64,000 bases of DNA from Deltaproteobacteria bacterium (GTDB lineage Bacteria; Myxococcota_A; Polyangia; Polyangiales; Polyangiaceae), in contig QJWJ01000115.1 in NCBI GenBank assembly GCA_003235365.1, positions 18,831-82,830 on the forward strand, written 5' to 3'. Below, piece by piece: positions 1-9,931 of the stretch. A program made the position numbers and the translations under genes. Under the pieces are notes generated by a model. It did not search any database. It saw only the letters and a list, made by a program, of their open reading frames with translations, and had not been told where the DNA came from. Position 1 is the stretch's first letter, and each line of letters begins with the position of its first letter.

Positions 1-172
1 TAGGCAGTCGAACACGACGAATTCGGCATCGTCGCGGCATCACGGGATTCTGCGTCTCATGAGTCTGTCGGTGTAAGGCAACATCTGACCCAAAGTGGCG
101 CGGCGGCGCCCCGCGCCGCCAGCTGGGGTTGGCGCACCTTCGCCTCCGATCTAGAGTTTGCCCGGAGGCTGG

Positions 173-1186
173 ATGTCTGGAAGGCGCTCTCAAACGGTTC
201 GGTTTGCGATCGTGCTGGCGGCATTGTGCGGTACGCCGAGTGCGTTGGTCGAAGCGCAACCGAACTGCGCGACCTCCGGCACGACGACTCCGAACAGCAA
301 GCAGCTTTTCGCCTTTCTGGAACCGCTCGCAGCGCTGCAAGCATTGGAGAAGGGGAGCGGCCGGGGAACCTACCAGGCACCACTGATGCTCGTGACAGGT
401 ATACAATCCCGATCGGCCCCCAAGAACCTGTGCCGAGTGCTCACGCCCCCGCCGCCGGGCCATTGCGCGTCCCCCGGCCCGGAGCCGCTACGTCCACCGG
501 ATGCCACCGGTGGTCCGCCGTGCGTGGTCTGCGAAGAAAATGCGAAAGACGCAGCATCCAAGGTCTACCTCCAACGACAGCTGAGCAAGGTCGCGTTGGA
601 GCGTTTTTTCGAACTGTGCACGGCGCTCGGCTACTTCGGGCAGTGGGACGCGTTGGCGGTGATCCTCAAGAGCGGCCTCGACGATCTGATTCGGTCCGAA
701 GACCCGAGCCATCAGGCGGTCGCTTCCACGCTCAAGAGCATCACGAACACGAGGGATCACGGCGCGGCACTGCGCAAGCTCCTCAGTTCGGCTCTGGGCG
801 GCGCGGGATTGAGTCTGGACGCCGAAGATCTGACGACGGAAGGCGGGCTCAAGGCCTGCGTGAAACTCGCGGAAAGCTCGTTGAACGACGCACGCGTGGC
901 CTGGCAAGGCGAGTTCGCCAAATGGGCCAAGTGCCGCAACGACGCCGTCGACGAGGGTGCCATCGCGGTCGCAACACCCGCTCAGGGCGGCGACTGCAAC
1001 GCACGACGAGGCTCTACCACCGGACCGCAGACGCAATGGCGTCCGTGGCTCGACTGGCAGAAACGCAGCGACCGCTTTCGCATGTGCTTGGAGTCGAACC
1101 ATCCACCCCATCCTGCCATCGCACGCTACCAAACCGACGCGTGTGCTCCGGGAACTGCGCTCGCAGAGAGCGACGTGAAGCAATGA
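173..1186 (+). CDS. Secreted hypothetical protein
   Basis: This 337-residue protein is not recognised as any known family. The ATG at 173 is preferred because GGAGG (164-168) lies four bases upstream; an in-frame TTG at 158 has no such site. The N-terminus is a typical signal peptide: basic residues, a hydrophobic stretch (FAIVLAALC) and a likely cleavage site near EAQ, so the product should be exported. The mature part has a Pro-rich, Cys-containing segment (around residues 70-115, including CVVC) followed by a helical region and several more single cysteines, which suggests disulphides in the periplasm or outside the cell. It converges with the FG-GAP gene next door and seems to be transcribed alone. 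No function is assigned. Confidence 0.6.
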   Translation: MSGRRSQTVRFAIVLAALCGTPSALVEAQPNCATSGTTTPNSKQLFAFLEPLAALQALEKGSGRGTYQAPLMLVTGIQSRSAPKNLCRVLTPPPPGHCASPGPEPLRPPDATGGPPCVVCEENAKDAASKVYLQRQLSKVALERFFELCTALGYFGQWDALAVILKSGLDDLIRSEDPSHQAVASTLKSITNTRDHGAALRKLLSSALGGAGLSLDAEDLTTEGGLKACVKLAESSLNDARVAWQGEFAKWAKCRNDAVDEGAIAVATPAQGGDCNARRGSTTGPQTQWRPWLDWQKRSDRFRMCLESNHPPHPAIARYQTDACAPGTALAESDVKQ

Positions 1187-1228
1187 TGCTGCGCGACGTG
1201 CCCGAGTGACGCGCGACCACTCCAGCGC

Positions 1229-3613
1229 TCAATTGTCGCGAGCCCCTTCGTCGATCCACTGAGCAACGAGCTCGATTTGCTCGAGCTGCAACCCGTAGTC
1301 CGGCGGCATGGGATCGCCAAAGGTCTGAGTGCCGTAGAGCTTGTGGATCAGCGGGCTAGCTTCCGCCGAGCCCGCGACGATGACCGGTCCGTGTTCGCTC
1401 GTGCCAAGCAGCAGTTGTTCGTGACCGAAGACACTCAGACCACCGGAGTCACCGTGACACTGAGAACACTGCCCGAGCAGTAGCGGTTGAACGTCGCGAG
1501 AGAAGCGCACGCAATCGCTCTGAGGGGCATCCGGGTTCACGCATCGCCCACACTCGTCGATTCGAGCCAGTCCCCCGTGCACTCCCTCGCAGTCCGGGCG
1601 GCCCGCGGCCAGCAACGCACCGGACAATACCACCAAGTTGCCCACGTCGATCGCCTGCGTGGAGGATCCGTTGCCCCCCATCTCGTTGACGATCAAGTCT
1701 ATCCAGCCATCCTCATCGACGTCGGCAACGTCGGCGCTGTACGCGAGCATGTCACCGACGTCACTCCCACTTCCGCCACGCACTCCCCACAGCTCCGTGA
1801 GCTGAATCAAGGACGAGTCAGGTAGGTTCGCAAGATCGACGAAGCGAGGCCAGCGGCGAGTATTGCCCCAGAGCACCTGCACGATGCCAGCCTGAACACG
1901 ACCGTCGGGACTCGCGTTGGGAGAGGCCACGGCAAGATCCGCGATGCCATCACCGTCGAAGTCGCCGTGTCGAACCGTGTCCGTGGTGATCGCCCCCGCA
2001 CTGACGCCGAGCAAACGCGTCACGGGAAAATCGCCCGGATCCATCAAGGTGAGCTCGGACACCGAGCGTAGGTCACGCGCACCCCAAACGACGAAGCCCA
2101 ATCCGCCGTTGCCTCTGAGGACACCGGCCACTCCAGTCATGTCCCCGACGAACAAATCCGCGAGCCCGTCCCCGTCGTAGTCCTCGCCGCCAATCAATTC
2201 CTCACCGAGGTGACGATCCGCGACGTTCTCCTCGGTTCCGGCACGCAGCGTGGTAACGGCCCCGGGCGCTGCTGAGACGTCGAACGCGTAGGGCGCGCCC
2301 CAGCTCGCGTCGGGAAAGTTGTCGTCCCACAGGACGTAGACACGCCCTCCCGGTGCACCGCCTTGGGAAACGGCACTCCCCGGCGGGCTGTCCTCGGCCC
2401 GGTAACTCGCTCCCGAACGTACCAGGGCGGCCGCCACCAGTACCTCGCCGCGACCGTTGCCGTCCAAATCAGCCACGTTGACGGTCGCGCCAAAGTGATA
2501 GCCGTCCGATTCTCCTGCGGGAGGGGTGACCTTCGCAATGTTGCCGTCGATCGGCGTATCAGTTACCGCCAACAGGTCGACGGTCGCTGACTGGCTGAGG
2601 TGATCACCACCGCGGATGACGTAAACCGCACCCCGATGAGTCTCGTCGAGGAGGCTCTCCTGATCTGCGCCGACCACGAGATCGGCGATGCCATCGGCAT
2701 TGATGTCACCCGAACGCACCCAAATCCCGAATCGCCCAAGTTCCAGCGCCCCGACGATCGAAAAGACGGGAGCATCCGCCGTGGGATTGGCGAGATCGAT
2801 GGGTTGACCCGAAGCCACACGCTCCGTCAACCACGAACCACCGACGACGACGGACACAGCCCCAGCACCGATTCGATCGGGTGCCGATGCCCGATAGTTT
2901 TGACGCGCGATCAACAGATCGCCGACGCCGTCACCGGTCACGTCATCCATCCACAGTTCGCTGCCCGCTCCCTCGAACGGTCCGGCGCCGATGATTCGCA
3001 ACACGTCGCGTGACGGTGCGGCCAGATCGAAGTCGGGTCCGACTCGACCATCACCGAGCCAGACGTAGACCTGGCCAGCGCCTTCCCTATCGAGCGCGGT
3101 TTGCTGAAACGACGCAAACGCGAAGTCGATGTGTCCGTCGCCGTTCAAGTCGCGGGACGCCGCGATCGGTACCCCCAACGATCCATCGCCACCAAGCGGA
3201 CCGAACACGCGGGAAAAACCGGCTTCCCCCGGTAGGGGCTGAAGGTCGATCACGTGGGGGCCCAACTGACTCGGAGGCGAACTCCCCGCATCGTCTTCGA
3301 GTGGGGCAGCACCGGCATCACCGCCAGCATCCACAGCCAGATCGGGGCCCACGCTGGCCGCTGCATCGACGGCGTCGCTCGCTGCATCCGCAACGCTCGA
3401 TCCCGGCGCGGCCTCGTCAGTGGTGATCAGCCCACCGTCGACGGTTGGCCGCTCGTCGTCCGTGGGTGTCGGTGCCACCGCGTCCACCTCCGAGGTCGGC
3501 GGCGCACCGCTTTCGCGCGGCACGGAAGCGCCACCGGAGTCGTCACCGCAAGCGGCAGCCAAAACCGAGCCCACCACGAGCAGCGATACCTTCCGTCTCT
3601 CGAATCGCATCAT
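1229..3613 (-). CDS. FG-GAP repeat lipoprotein with C-terminal haem c site
   Basis: 794-residue predicted lipoprotein. The N-terminus ends in a lipobox (LAAAC, Cys about residue 22) followed by a Ser/Pro/Asp-rich linker of about 110 residues. The central part (about 120-680) is a series of FG-GAP/VCBS-type repeats, shown by at least seven calcium-binding Asp motifs such as DLNGDGHID, DVTGDGVGD, DINADGIAD, DYDGDGLAD and DFDGDGIAD; these build integrin-alpha-like beta-propellers. A Cys cluster (ECGRCVNPD) follows, then about 90 residues with one c-type haem motif (CSQCH) and a PMPPD segment, as in cytochrome-like domains of surface proteins. The role is probably surface binding plus redox or structural haem; the ligand is unknown. 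Two ATG codons in tandem begin the gene and no strong ribosome site is seen. Confidence 0.8.
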   Translation of the reverse strand: MMRFERRKVSLLVVGSVLAAACGDDSGGASVPRESGAPPTSEVDAVAPTPTDDERPTVDGGLITTDEAAPGSSVADAASDAVDAAASVGPDLAVDAGGDAGAAPLEDDAGSSPPSQLGPHVIDLQPLPGEAGFSRVFGPLGGDGSLGVPIAASRDLNGDGHIDFAFASFQQTALDREGAGQVYVWLGDGRVGPDFDLAAPSRDVLRIIGAGPFEGAGSELWMDDVTGDGVGDLLIARQNYRASAPDRIGAGAVSVVVGGSWLTERVASGQPIDLANPTADAPVFSIVGALELGRFGIWVRSGDINADGIADLVVGADQESLLDETHRGAVYVIRGGDHLSQSATVDLLAVTDTPIDGNIAKVTPPAGESDGYHFGATVNVADLDGNGRGEVLVAAALVRSGASYRAEDSPPGSAVSQGGAPGGRVYVLWDDNFPDASWGAPYAFDVSAAPGAVTTLRAGTEENVADRHLGEELIGGEDYDGDGLADLFVGDMTGVAGVLRGNGGLGFVVWGARDLRSVSELTLMDPGDFPVTRLLGVSAGAITTDTVRHGDFDGDGIADLAVASPNASPDGRVQAGIVQVLWGNTRRWPRFVDLANLPDSSLIQLTELWGVRGGSGSDVGDMLAYSADVADVDEDGWIDLIVNEMGGNGSSTQAIDVGNLVVLSGALLAAGRPDCEGVHGGLARIDECGRCVNPDAPQSDCVRFSRDVQPLLLGQCSQCHGDSGGLSVFGHEQLLLGTSEHGPVIVAGSAEASPLIHKLYGTQTFGDPMPPDYGLQLEQIELVAQWIDEGARDN

Positions 3614-3829
3614 GTCTACCGTTCGAAGCAGGAGCGTACCTCAACCAGTGTCCAAGGCCACAGCCTCGGACCGGCATTCGCAGCGCCAAGCCGAGCGAAG
3701 GACGAAAAACGGACGAGACCGAGGCAGCTAGCCAGCTCGTCTGGTCCATCGGTTCGGTGACCGCGCGCACCGACTCCGTCAGCACGGCCTTTTTTCACGC
3801 CCGAGCTTCTTTTTCGACGCGCGTGGCAC

Positions 3830-4909
3830 TCACTGAAGCACGAAACGCGCAACGCCCCAGAGCATCGCCGCGCCCCACAATCCCGCGACCGTGACAGGCC
3901 GCTTCGCGCCTGCGGCGATCTTGAGCCAGACTGCGGGACTAGTGCAGCCCAGCATCAGCGCGCTGGCAATCGCAATCGCCACGACGCCATTCACCCAACC
4001 CGCAGCACCAAACGCTGGCGTCGTACTCAGTGCGCAGCCCACGCCCCAACCGAACACCGACGCCGTGGCGGTGAGCGCCCCTCGAACGTTGGTCGCAGGC
4101 AAGAACCGGCGCACCGCCCACGGGCTCCCCACCACAACGCCCAGCCCGACCTCCACGACGGGTGACGCGAGTGAAGCTCCCATCGACGTCAGCACGCCCC
4201 AACCAGCGAGGGCCCCGAGTAGACACGCCAATTGTTCGCGACGAGCGTCAGCGGCGTTGGCTGCGCCGAGCAAGGTGATGAAGAGAAACGCCAAGTACTG
4301 GAACGAGGCGGTCATGCCACCGCCGCCCGGTGCCGCCGGCTGCGACGTCTGTGGGGTGTGAACGAACGACTTGGAAGCACTCTCGACAACTGCGGCGGTT
4401 GCCGCGCCCGTACCGACACCCTGCGGGCTGTCTGCGGGCGACGTTGCAGCCAATTCGACCCAAGGGGACTGTTCTCCAGCCGCAACCAGTCCGGCAAATC
4501 CACTCGCCCCCGAGAGCGTGCGGACCTCCAATGCCACATCTCCGGCCTCGCTCGCGACGTCTACTCGGGCGCGAACGGCACCTGGCGGCACGCTCCCGCG
4601 AATCGCGACGACGTCGACGGCATTGGGTCCCTCGCCCAAGGCCAATACCTTCACTCGTTGCTCAGCCGGCTGCGCGCCCGGCTCGAATCGTACACCCAAC
4701 GCGCCCCGCACCTGGTCGACGAGCACACGGCGTCGTTGGTCGGCGGCAGCAACGGGCTCATCACTGGGGGCGTCGAGCACCCACTCGATCTGGTACTGCC
4801 CGTCCTCGAAGCGCAGCTCGGCGGTGGAGAATCCCAGAGCGTGGCCCAGCGCCGAACCGCACAACGAGCACAACGCCGCGATGACCAACGAAAAGGCAAA
4901 CGCTCGCAT
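3830..4909 (-). CDS. HupE/UreJ-like membrane protein
   Basis: 359 residues from the ATG at 4909; the reading frame extends upstream without start-like features. It begins with a signal peptide (MRAFAFSLVIAALCSLCGSA) and a periplasmic domain opening with GHALGFSTAELRF, a pattern typical of proteins whose second half is a HupE/UreJ-type membrane domain. The second half (about 235-359) has five to six hydrophobic helices rich in Ala/Gly. The metal-binding motif expected in HupE (HxxxGxDH) is not visible, so if it is a relative it has lost that site. HupE/UreJ proteins are nickel/cobalt transporters, but with the motif gone the substrate cannot be inferred. It lies divergent to hemG. Confidence 0.55.
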   Translation of the reverse strand: MRAFAFSLVIAALCSLCGSALGHALGFSTAELRFEDGQYQIEWVLDAPSDEPVAAADQRRRVLVDQVRGALGVRFEPGAQPAEQRVKVLALGEGPNAVDVVAIRGSVPPGAVRARVDVASEAGDVALEVRTLSGASGFAGLVAAGEQSPWVELAATSPADSPQGVGTGAATAAVVESASKSFVHTPQTSQPAAPGGGGMTASFQYLAFLFITLLGAANAADARREQLACLLGALAGWGVLTSMGASLASPVVEVGLGVVVGSPWAVRRFLPATNVRGALTATASVFGWGVGCALSTTPAFGAAGWVNGVVAIAIASALMLGCTSPAVWLKIAAGAKRPVTVAGLWGAAMLWGVARFVLQ

Positions 4910-5075
4910 CGCAAGGCCTCGGCGACACCCGCGGCGCCGTTCGATGGTGTGACCTGGCATCGATCGGCGTTCTCGCTCGCCGTACGCCCGCAGACAAGTC
5001 CCGTCGCAATACCGCACGCCCGACACGACACGATTTCGGGGAGCAGCGCGCGGTCCGGCGGACTATGCTCGCGGC

Positions 5076-6479
5076 ATGCCGTTCCGCGTCGCAGTCATTG
5101 GTGCGGGCATCTCAGGACTGAGTGCCGCATTCGAGCTCACCCAGCGTCATCCCGACGCGGAGGTCGTCGTGCTCGAACGAGGCTCGCGACCCGGGGGTCT
5201 GATCAAGACCGATTGGATCGACGGATTCTTGGTGGAGCAGGGGCCGGATTCGATTCTCACCGAGAAACCTCAGGCACTGAACCTCGCGCATCGCCTCGAG
5301 CTCGACGGCGAGCTCCTGTCCACGAACAGCGTCGATCGTGGGGCCTACGTTTTGGCGAATGGTCGACTCCGGCGGATCCCGGAAGGGTTTTCGATGATGG
5401 CGCCGAGCCAGGCATTGCCCATCCTCGGCTCATCCATCCTCTCCTGGAAAGGCAAAATGCGAATGGCCGCAGAGCTGCTCCTGCCTCGCGGTCCGGTCGT
5501 CGACGACGAAAGTGTCGCAGATTTCGTCGGACGGCGCTTCGGACACGAGGTGCTCGAACGTCTGGCGCAACCGTTGATGAGCGGCATCTACGGAACGGAC
5601 CCGCGCCAGTTGAGCCTGCGCAGCACCATGCCTCGCTTCATCGAAATGGAGAAGGACCACCGCAGCGTCACGCTCGGCATGTTGCACAAACGCAAGAACG
5701 CCGCGGGCAACGCCAAGGGGGTCCGCTATGGCCTGTTCGTTTCGTTCAAGCGCGGCAATCAGACGTTGATTGACGCCTTGAGCACGCGTCTCGGATCCAA
5801 GATTCAGCTCGGCGTCGAAGTCACGTCCATTCGTCGCGTCGAGCCGACGGGCTACCAGCTGGCTCTATCGGATCGGGAGCCGCTGAACGTCGACGGCGTC
5901 GTGCTCGCGATCCCGGCGCGAATCGCAGCGCCGATTGTCAGGCGGCTGGATGCGCCGCTGAGCGATGTCCTCGGCGAGATCCAATTCGGGTCGACGGCCA
6001 CGGTGGCCTACGGCTTCAAACGAGAAGCCATCCGCCATCCGTTCGACGCGTTCGGTTTCGTCGTACCGACGACAGAGCAGCGTCAGATCCTCGCGTCGAC
6101 TTGGGCCTCCAAGAAGTTCGCGGGTCGCGCACCGGAAGGGCACGCCTTGATCCGGACCTTCTTCGGTGGAGACCACGATCCACGAACGCTGACACTGAGC
6201 GACGACGATCTCGTCGAACTGGGCAAGAAGGAGCTCGACGCGTTGCTGGGGATCGACCAGGCGCCGTTGTTCGCCAGCGTGGGACGCCAACCCCACGCAA
6301 TGCCCAAGTACACGGTGGGACACGCCAATCGCGTGGCGCGCTGCGAGGCGCGCCTATCGACGCTACCCGCCCTCGCGATTGCGGGCAACTCGCTGTACGG
6401 TGTTGGGATCCCCGACGCCATCGGTGCGGGTGAACGAGCGGCTGTGCGAGTGGCCGACACGCTCCTGGGGCGGGCCTGA
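5076..6479 (+). CDS. hemG: Protoporphyrinogen oxidase (oxygen-dependent type)
   Basis: 467 residues, the usual length for the FAD-dependent HemY/HemG-type protoporphyrinogen oxidase that makes protoporphyrin IX, the last step before iron insertion in haem synthesis. The N-terminal dinucleotide fold is clear (VIGAGISGLSAAFEL, residues 7-21), followed by VLERGSRPGG and EQGPDSIL, where this family holds FAD and substrate. The C-terminal FAD signature YGVGIPDAIGAGERAA is also typical. The gene stands alone between a divergent HupE-like gene and a convergent rpiB. The window also encodes an 11-haem cytochrome and a globin, so haem demand is plausibly high. Confidence 0.92.
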   Translation: MPFRVAVIGAGISGLSAAFELTQRHPDAEVVVLERGSRPGGLIKTDWIDGFLVEQGPDSILTEKPQALNLAHRLELDGELLSTNSVDRGAYVLANGRLRRIPEGFSMMAPSQALPILGSSILSWKGKMRMAAELLLPRGPVVDDESVADFVGRRFGHEVLERLAQPLMSGIYGTDPRQLSLRSTMPRFIEMEKDHRSVTLGMLHKRKNAAGNAKGVRYGLFVSFKRGNQTLIDALSTRLGSKIQLGVEVTSIRRVEPTGYQLALSDREPLNVDGVVLAIPARIAAPIVRRLDAPLSDVLGEIQFGSTATVAYGFKREAIRHPFDAFGFVVPTTEQRQILASTWASKKFAGRAPEGHALIRTFFGGDHDPRTLTLSDDDLVELGKKELDALLGIDQAPLFASVGRQPHAMPKYTVGHANRVARCEARLSTLPALAIAGNSLYGVGIPDAIGAGERAAVRVADTLLGRA

Positions 6480-6530
6480 TCGCGCGCCACCTGCTTGTTC
6501 GAGGACGTCGGTCGCGACGAGCACGATACC

Positions 6531-6980
6531 TCACGACCGCCGGTACTTGACGTCCAACGCCTGCATGAGCTGCACACCAGCGCTCCCGTCAGCAGACGAG
6601 TATCGTTCAAACCAAGCAGATAGGATCTCTGTGGCCACGTCGTCCGAGAGCATTCGGTTGGACAGGCACAACACGTTGGCGTGATTCCACGTCCTGGCAG
6701 CCTTTGCCGTCGCGGCATCGAAGCACAAGGCGGCCCGAATCCCGGGCAGCTTGTTCGCGGCCATGCAGATACCGGTCCCCGACCAGCACGAAAACACCCC
6801 CTCCTCGCATTGGCCGTCGGCCACGGCCCGCCCCGCCCTTTCTGCCACCTCTACCCACGGGGCCTCTTTGCCGTCTGCAACAGCACCAAAAGGCACGACC
6901 TCGTGTCCGGCGGCGCGAAGCGCTGCCACGATCGTTTGTTGAACGGGGTACGGCTCGTCGGAGCAGACTGCGATGCGCAT
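6531..6980 (-). CDS. rpiB: RpiB/LacAB-family sugar-phosphate isomerase
   Basis: 149 residues from the ATG at 6980; the frame continues upstream but that part is not family-like. RpiB interconverts ribose 5-phosphate and ribulose 5-phosphate in the pentose phosphate pathway. Family features are MRIAVCSDE at the N-terminus, the anion-binding loop CWSGTGICMAANK (the active-site Cys lies just ahead of it, near FSCWSG) and the HANVLCLSNR segment. Length matches the family. It converges with hemG and diverges from the SNF2 gene. Because LacA/LacB and related isomerases share these motifs, the exact sugar is less certain than the family. Confidence 0.85.
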   Translation of the reverse strand: MRIAVCSDEPYPVQQTIVAALRAAGHEVVPFGAVADGKEAPWVEVAERAGRAVADGQCEEGVFSCWSGTGICMAANKLPGIRAALCFDAATAKAARTWNHANVLCLSNRMLSDDVATEILSAWFERYSSADGSAGVQLMQALDVKYRRS

Positions 6981-7262
6981 TTGCCAAGCATACCCTTCGC
7001 GGCGGCACCTTGGCCCCAAATCTTGGGCAAGGAAAGATGCCACACCCAACATGCTGGGATACCGCCCCAGACCACCCCAATGCCTGGTGGTCGGATCGAT
7101 TGGTCCATGTCTTGCAAGCGCTGCAGCGTTGGCCAAGCGATCGATCGACGATGCGTATCGAGCGCCGAATGCATTCGACAAACCAATCCAACACCTCTAA
7201 ACCGTATCGTCCTCGGCGATGCCCAGCGGCGGCTACCGGCGACACTTCATCTGCAACAGTCC

Positions 7263-9593
7263 ATGAGCGCAGCACAGTACTCACAGGCAATCGACGCGCC
7301 GCGCTTCACCCCCGTCCTACGGCTCAAGACCGAGACGCTGCTGATGCCTGGAGCTGGCCTGTTGGGGTCAGACTACCACGAGCGAGAGCTGCCCGTATTG
7401 CAGCTGTTCTTCGACTACGACGGAGTCCGCATCGCAGCCGACGACGACGATACCGACGGCTTCTTCGTCGCCCGCGGCAACAGTGTCATCAAGGTGTTCC
7501 GAAACGAAGACCTCGAGAAGCAGGCTCAGTGTCTGCTCGAGGGGTTCGGGGCCGTCGAACTTCGTTGCCTGGGCGAGATGAGTGCCAACGATACCGAGGC
7601 GCAGTATCTGGTCAGCGTCAGCGACAACGTTCACGCGCTTTGCTCGTTCACGGCCTACGCCGTGCCGCAGCTCCGCTCACTGGGATGGCAGGTCGAGATC
7701 GACGACGAGTACCCATATCAGGTCGTCGATCCTCAGGCTCAATGGTACGCCAACGTGGAAGAGGATGGCGCCAGAGACGACTGGTTCAGCCTCGAACTCG
7801 GCGTCGAACTCGATGGCAACCGCATCAATCTGTTGCCGGGTCTGCTCGAACTCCTCAACGAGAGCAGTGGTCAGCAGAGCTTGTCGTCGCTGCTGCGTAC
7901 CCCAGCGAAGTTCCGGGCTCTGCGCGTCGACGACAATCACTACGTGGTGATTCCTCCCCAACGGCTGAAGAAGCTGCTTTGGGTCCTGGAAGAACTCTAC
8001 GAGCAAGGCAACGAGATCGGATTCAATCGCACCAGCGCGGCGTCGGTCAGCGCGCTCGACGAGGCGTTCGAAGACGACGGTCATCAGTGCCGCCTACAAT
8101 GGCAGGGCAACAAGGAGATCGTCAGTCGTGGCCGCTCACTGCGCGCCGTCGCACCGACCCAAGGCCAGCCTGTCCCCGGTCTGCAAGCGACGCTACGCCC
8201 CTACCAACAGGAGGGTCTGGATTGGCTCCAGCGCCTGCGGGCCAACAGCGCTGGCGGCGTCCTCGCCGACGACATGGGTCTGGGGAAGACCCTGCAGACG
8301 ATCTCGCACCTCGCCAAAGAGAAGGTCGAGGGGCGAATGGATCGTCCGTCGCTGGTGATCTTACCGACCAGCTTGGTAGGCAACTGGCAACGCGAGATCA
8401 AAAAATTCGCGCCATTCGTGAGAACCTGCGTGATCCACGGAGCGCGACGCGCAGAGAGTTACGGACAGATGCGCCGCTCTGATGTCGTGATCACCACGTA
8501 CCCGATCCTGGTACGTGATATCGAACGGTTCCGCGAGTCGGAGTACCACTTCCTGATCCTCGACGAGGCGCAAGCGATAAAAAACGCCCGAAGCCTGGCC
8601 AAGAGTGCCGCGCTGTCGCTCGTTGCCCGCCACAAGTTGTGCCTGACGGGTACGCCAGTCGAGAACAACCTGGGAGAGTTGTGGTCGCTGTTCGACTTTC
8701 TGATGCCCGGTTTTCTGGGGGAGCCACAAGCCTTCCGCAATCGCTATCAGACGCCCATCGAGAAGGATGGCAACGAACGACGCCTGCAGCAGCTACGTAG
8801 CCGGGTTGCCCCGTTCATCCTGCGGCGCATGAAGACCACGGTCGCCAAAGACCTGCCGCCCAAGACGGAGCTGGTTCGCGCCATCGATCTGAGTGGCGAC
8901 CAGCGTGACCTGTACGAGAGCATTCGTATCGCCGCCCATTCCGAAGTGCGGCAGGTGATCAAGAAAAAGGGCTTGGCAGCCTCGACCGTCGCAATCCTCG
9001 ACGCCCTGATGAAGTTACGGCAAGTCTGCTGTGACCCGCGACTGATCTCCTCAGGCGTCGCATCGCACGTCAAGGCTTCAGCGAAGTACGACTTTCTGAT
9101 GGACTTCCTGCTCCAGCAACTGGAGCAAGGGCACCGCATCCTGATCTTCTCGCAATTCACGCAAATGCTCGCGTTGATCGCGCAAGGCCTGACCAAAGCC
9201 GGACTGCCCCACACGGCGCTGACCGGAGCGACGGCGGATCGACAAGCCAAGTGTGACGAGTTCGAGCGTGGTGACACCGACGTGTTCCTGATCAGCCTCA
9301 AGGCTGGCGGCACGGGTCTCAATCTCACCAGCGCCGACACGGTGGTCCACTACGACCCCTGGTGGAACCCGGCGGCGCAAGCGCAGGCGACGGACCGCGC
9401 ATACCGGATCGGGCAGACGCGCCCCGTGTTCGTCTACAACCTGATCGTGGCGAGCAGCGTCGAAGAGCGCATGCTGAAACTTCAGAAGCGCAAGCAACAC
9501 CTGGCAGACACGATCCTCAGTGGACAGAGCAACCACAGCCTGACGGAAGACGACATCGACGACCTGTTTCGCCCACTCGATGCCGACGGCTGA
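7263..9593 (+). CDS. SNF2-family DEAD/DEAH-like ATPase
   Basis: 776 residues from the ATG at 7263; the open frame begins much earlier but overlaps rpiB antisense and is not coding-like there. The C-terminal half is a complete SWI2/SNF2 motor: Walker A DDMGLGKT (336-343), motif II DEAQ (434-437), motif III LTGTP (461-465) and, in the second lobe, DPWWNPAAQAQATDRAYRIGQ (motif VI). Residues 1-300 form the poorly known N-terminal region often attached to bacterial SNF2 helicases. SNF2 enzymes translocate on double-stranded DNA and displace bound proteins; bacterial RapA is the model, but this protein has the general bacterial SNF2 layout rather than RapA's. It is monocistronic. Confidence 0.92.
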   Translation: MSAAQYSQAIDAPRFTPVLRLKTETLLMPGAGLLGSDYHERELPVLQLFFDYDGVRIAADDDDTDGFFVARGNSVIKVFRNEDLEKQAQCLLEGFGAVELRCLGEMSANDTEAQYLVSVSDNVHALCSFTAYAVPQLRSLGWQVEIDDEYPYQVVDPQAQWYANVEEDGARDDWFSLELGVELDGNRINLLPGLLELLNESSGQQSLSSLLRTPAKFRALRVDDNHYVVIPPQRLKKLLWVLEELYEQGNEIGFNRTSAASVSALDEAFEDDGHQCRLQWQGNKEIVSRGRSLRAVAPTQGQPVPGLQATLRPYQQEGLDWLQRLRANSAGGVLADDMGLGKTLQTISHLAKEKVEGRMDRPSLVILPTSLVGNWQREIKKFAPFVRTCVIHGARRAESYGQMRRSDVVITTYPILVRDIERFRESEYHFLILDEAQAIKNARSLAKSAALSLVARHKLCLTGTPVENNLGELWSLFDFLMPGFLGEPQAFRNRYQTPIEKDGNERRLQQLRSRVAPFILRRMKTTVAKDLPPKTELVRAIDLSGDQRDLYESIRIAAHSEVRQVIKKKGLAASTVAILDALMKLRQVCCDPRLISSGVASHVKASAKYDFLMDFLLQQLEQGHRILIFSQFTQMLALIAQGLTKAGLPHTALTGATADRQAKCDEFERGDTDVFLISLKAGGTGLNLTSADTVVHYDPWWNPAAQAQATDRAYRIGQTRPVFVYNLIVASSVEERMLKLQKRKQHLADTILSGQSNHSLTEDDIDDLFRPLDADG

Positions 9594-9931
9594 GGGGAGC
9601 CGACGGGGTCCGCCCCAGCCACAGCCACACGCTACTCACTGACGGCACGGCTCGAGCTCAAGTCGCGGCGCGGCAACACGAGCGGGGAACAACACGCCCT
9701 CCCCCAAACGGGGGTCATCGTTCTCCCATCCGCTCGCCGGACGGCCGCTCGCCCCTCACGCAACGAGAAAGATCTCGTACAGCCGTGTCGAAACACCACC
9801 GTTCGCTTCGAGCTGCCAAGGAGCTCCGCGCGTGGCGACGTCATCGCGGTTGCGTCGCTTCGACCAGTTGACCAGGTGCGTGGCTCATACGAGTGCGCTC
9901 ATATCACGAGCACACCGCTGCCAAAACACGC
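9594..9931. other. Intergenic stretch, no gene seen
   Basis: This 338-base stretch separates the convergent SNF2 and response-regulator genes. It holds only a weak hairpin (CCCCC AAAC GGGGG, about 9701-9714), which could help end transcription. I see no coding pattern or RNA gene. Confidence 0.4.

Noticed and set aside
1..172. Possible partial gene at the left edge
   Set aside because: Stops occur early in the frames and no family-like text is present.
4232..5773. 513-codon plus-strand frame across the HupE-like gene and hemG
   Set aside because: It runs antisense through one gene and out of frame through hemG, and its translation is Arg-rich without pattern.
6704..8482. 592-codon plus-strand frame inside the SNF2 gene
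   Set aside because: It is a shifted frame of the SNF2 gene with an Arg-rich translation.
9701..9714. Short GC hairpin as terminator
   Set aside because: Only five pairs, no T-run; noted in the intergenic entry instead of being called.
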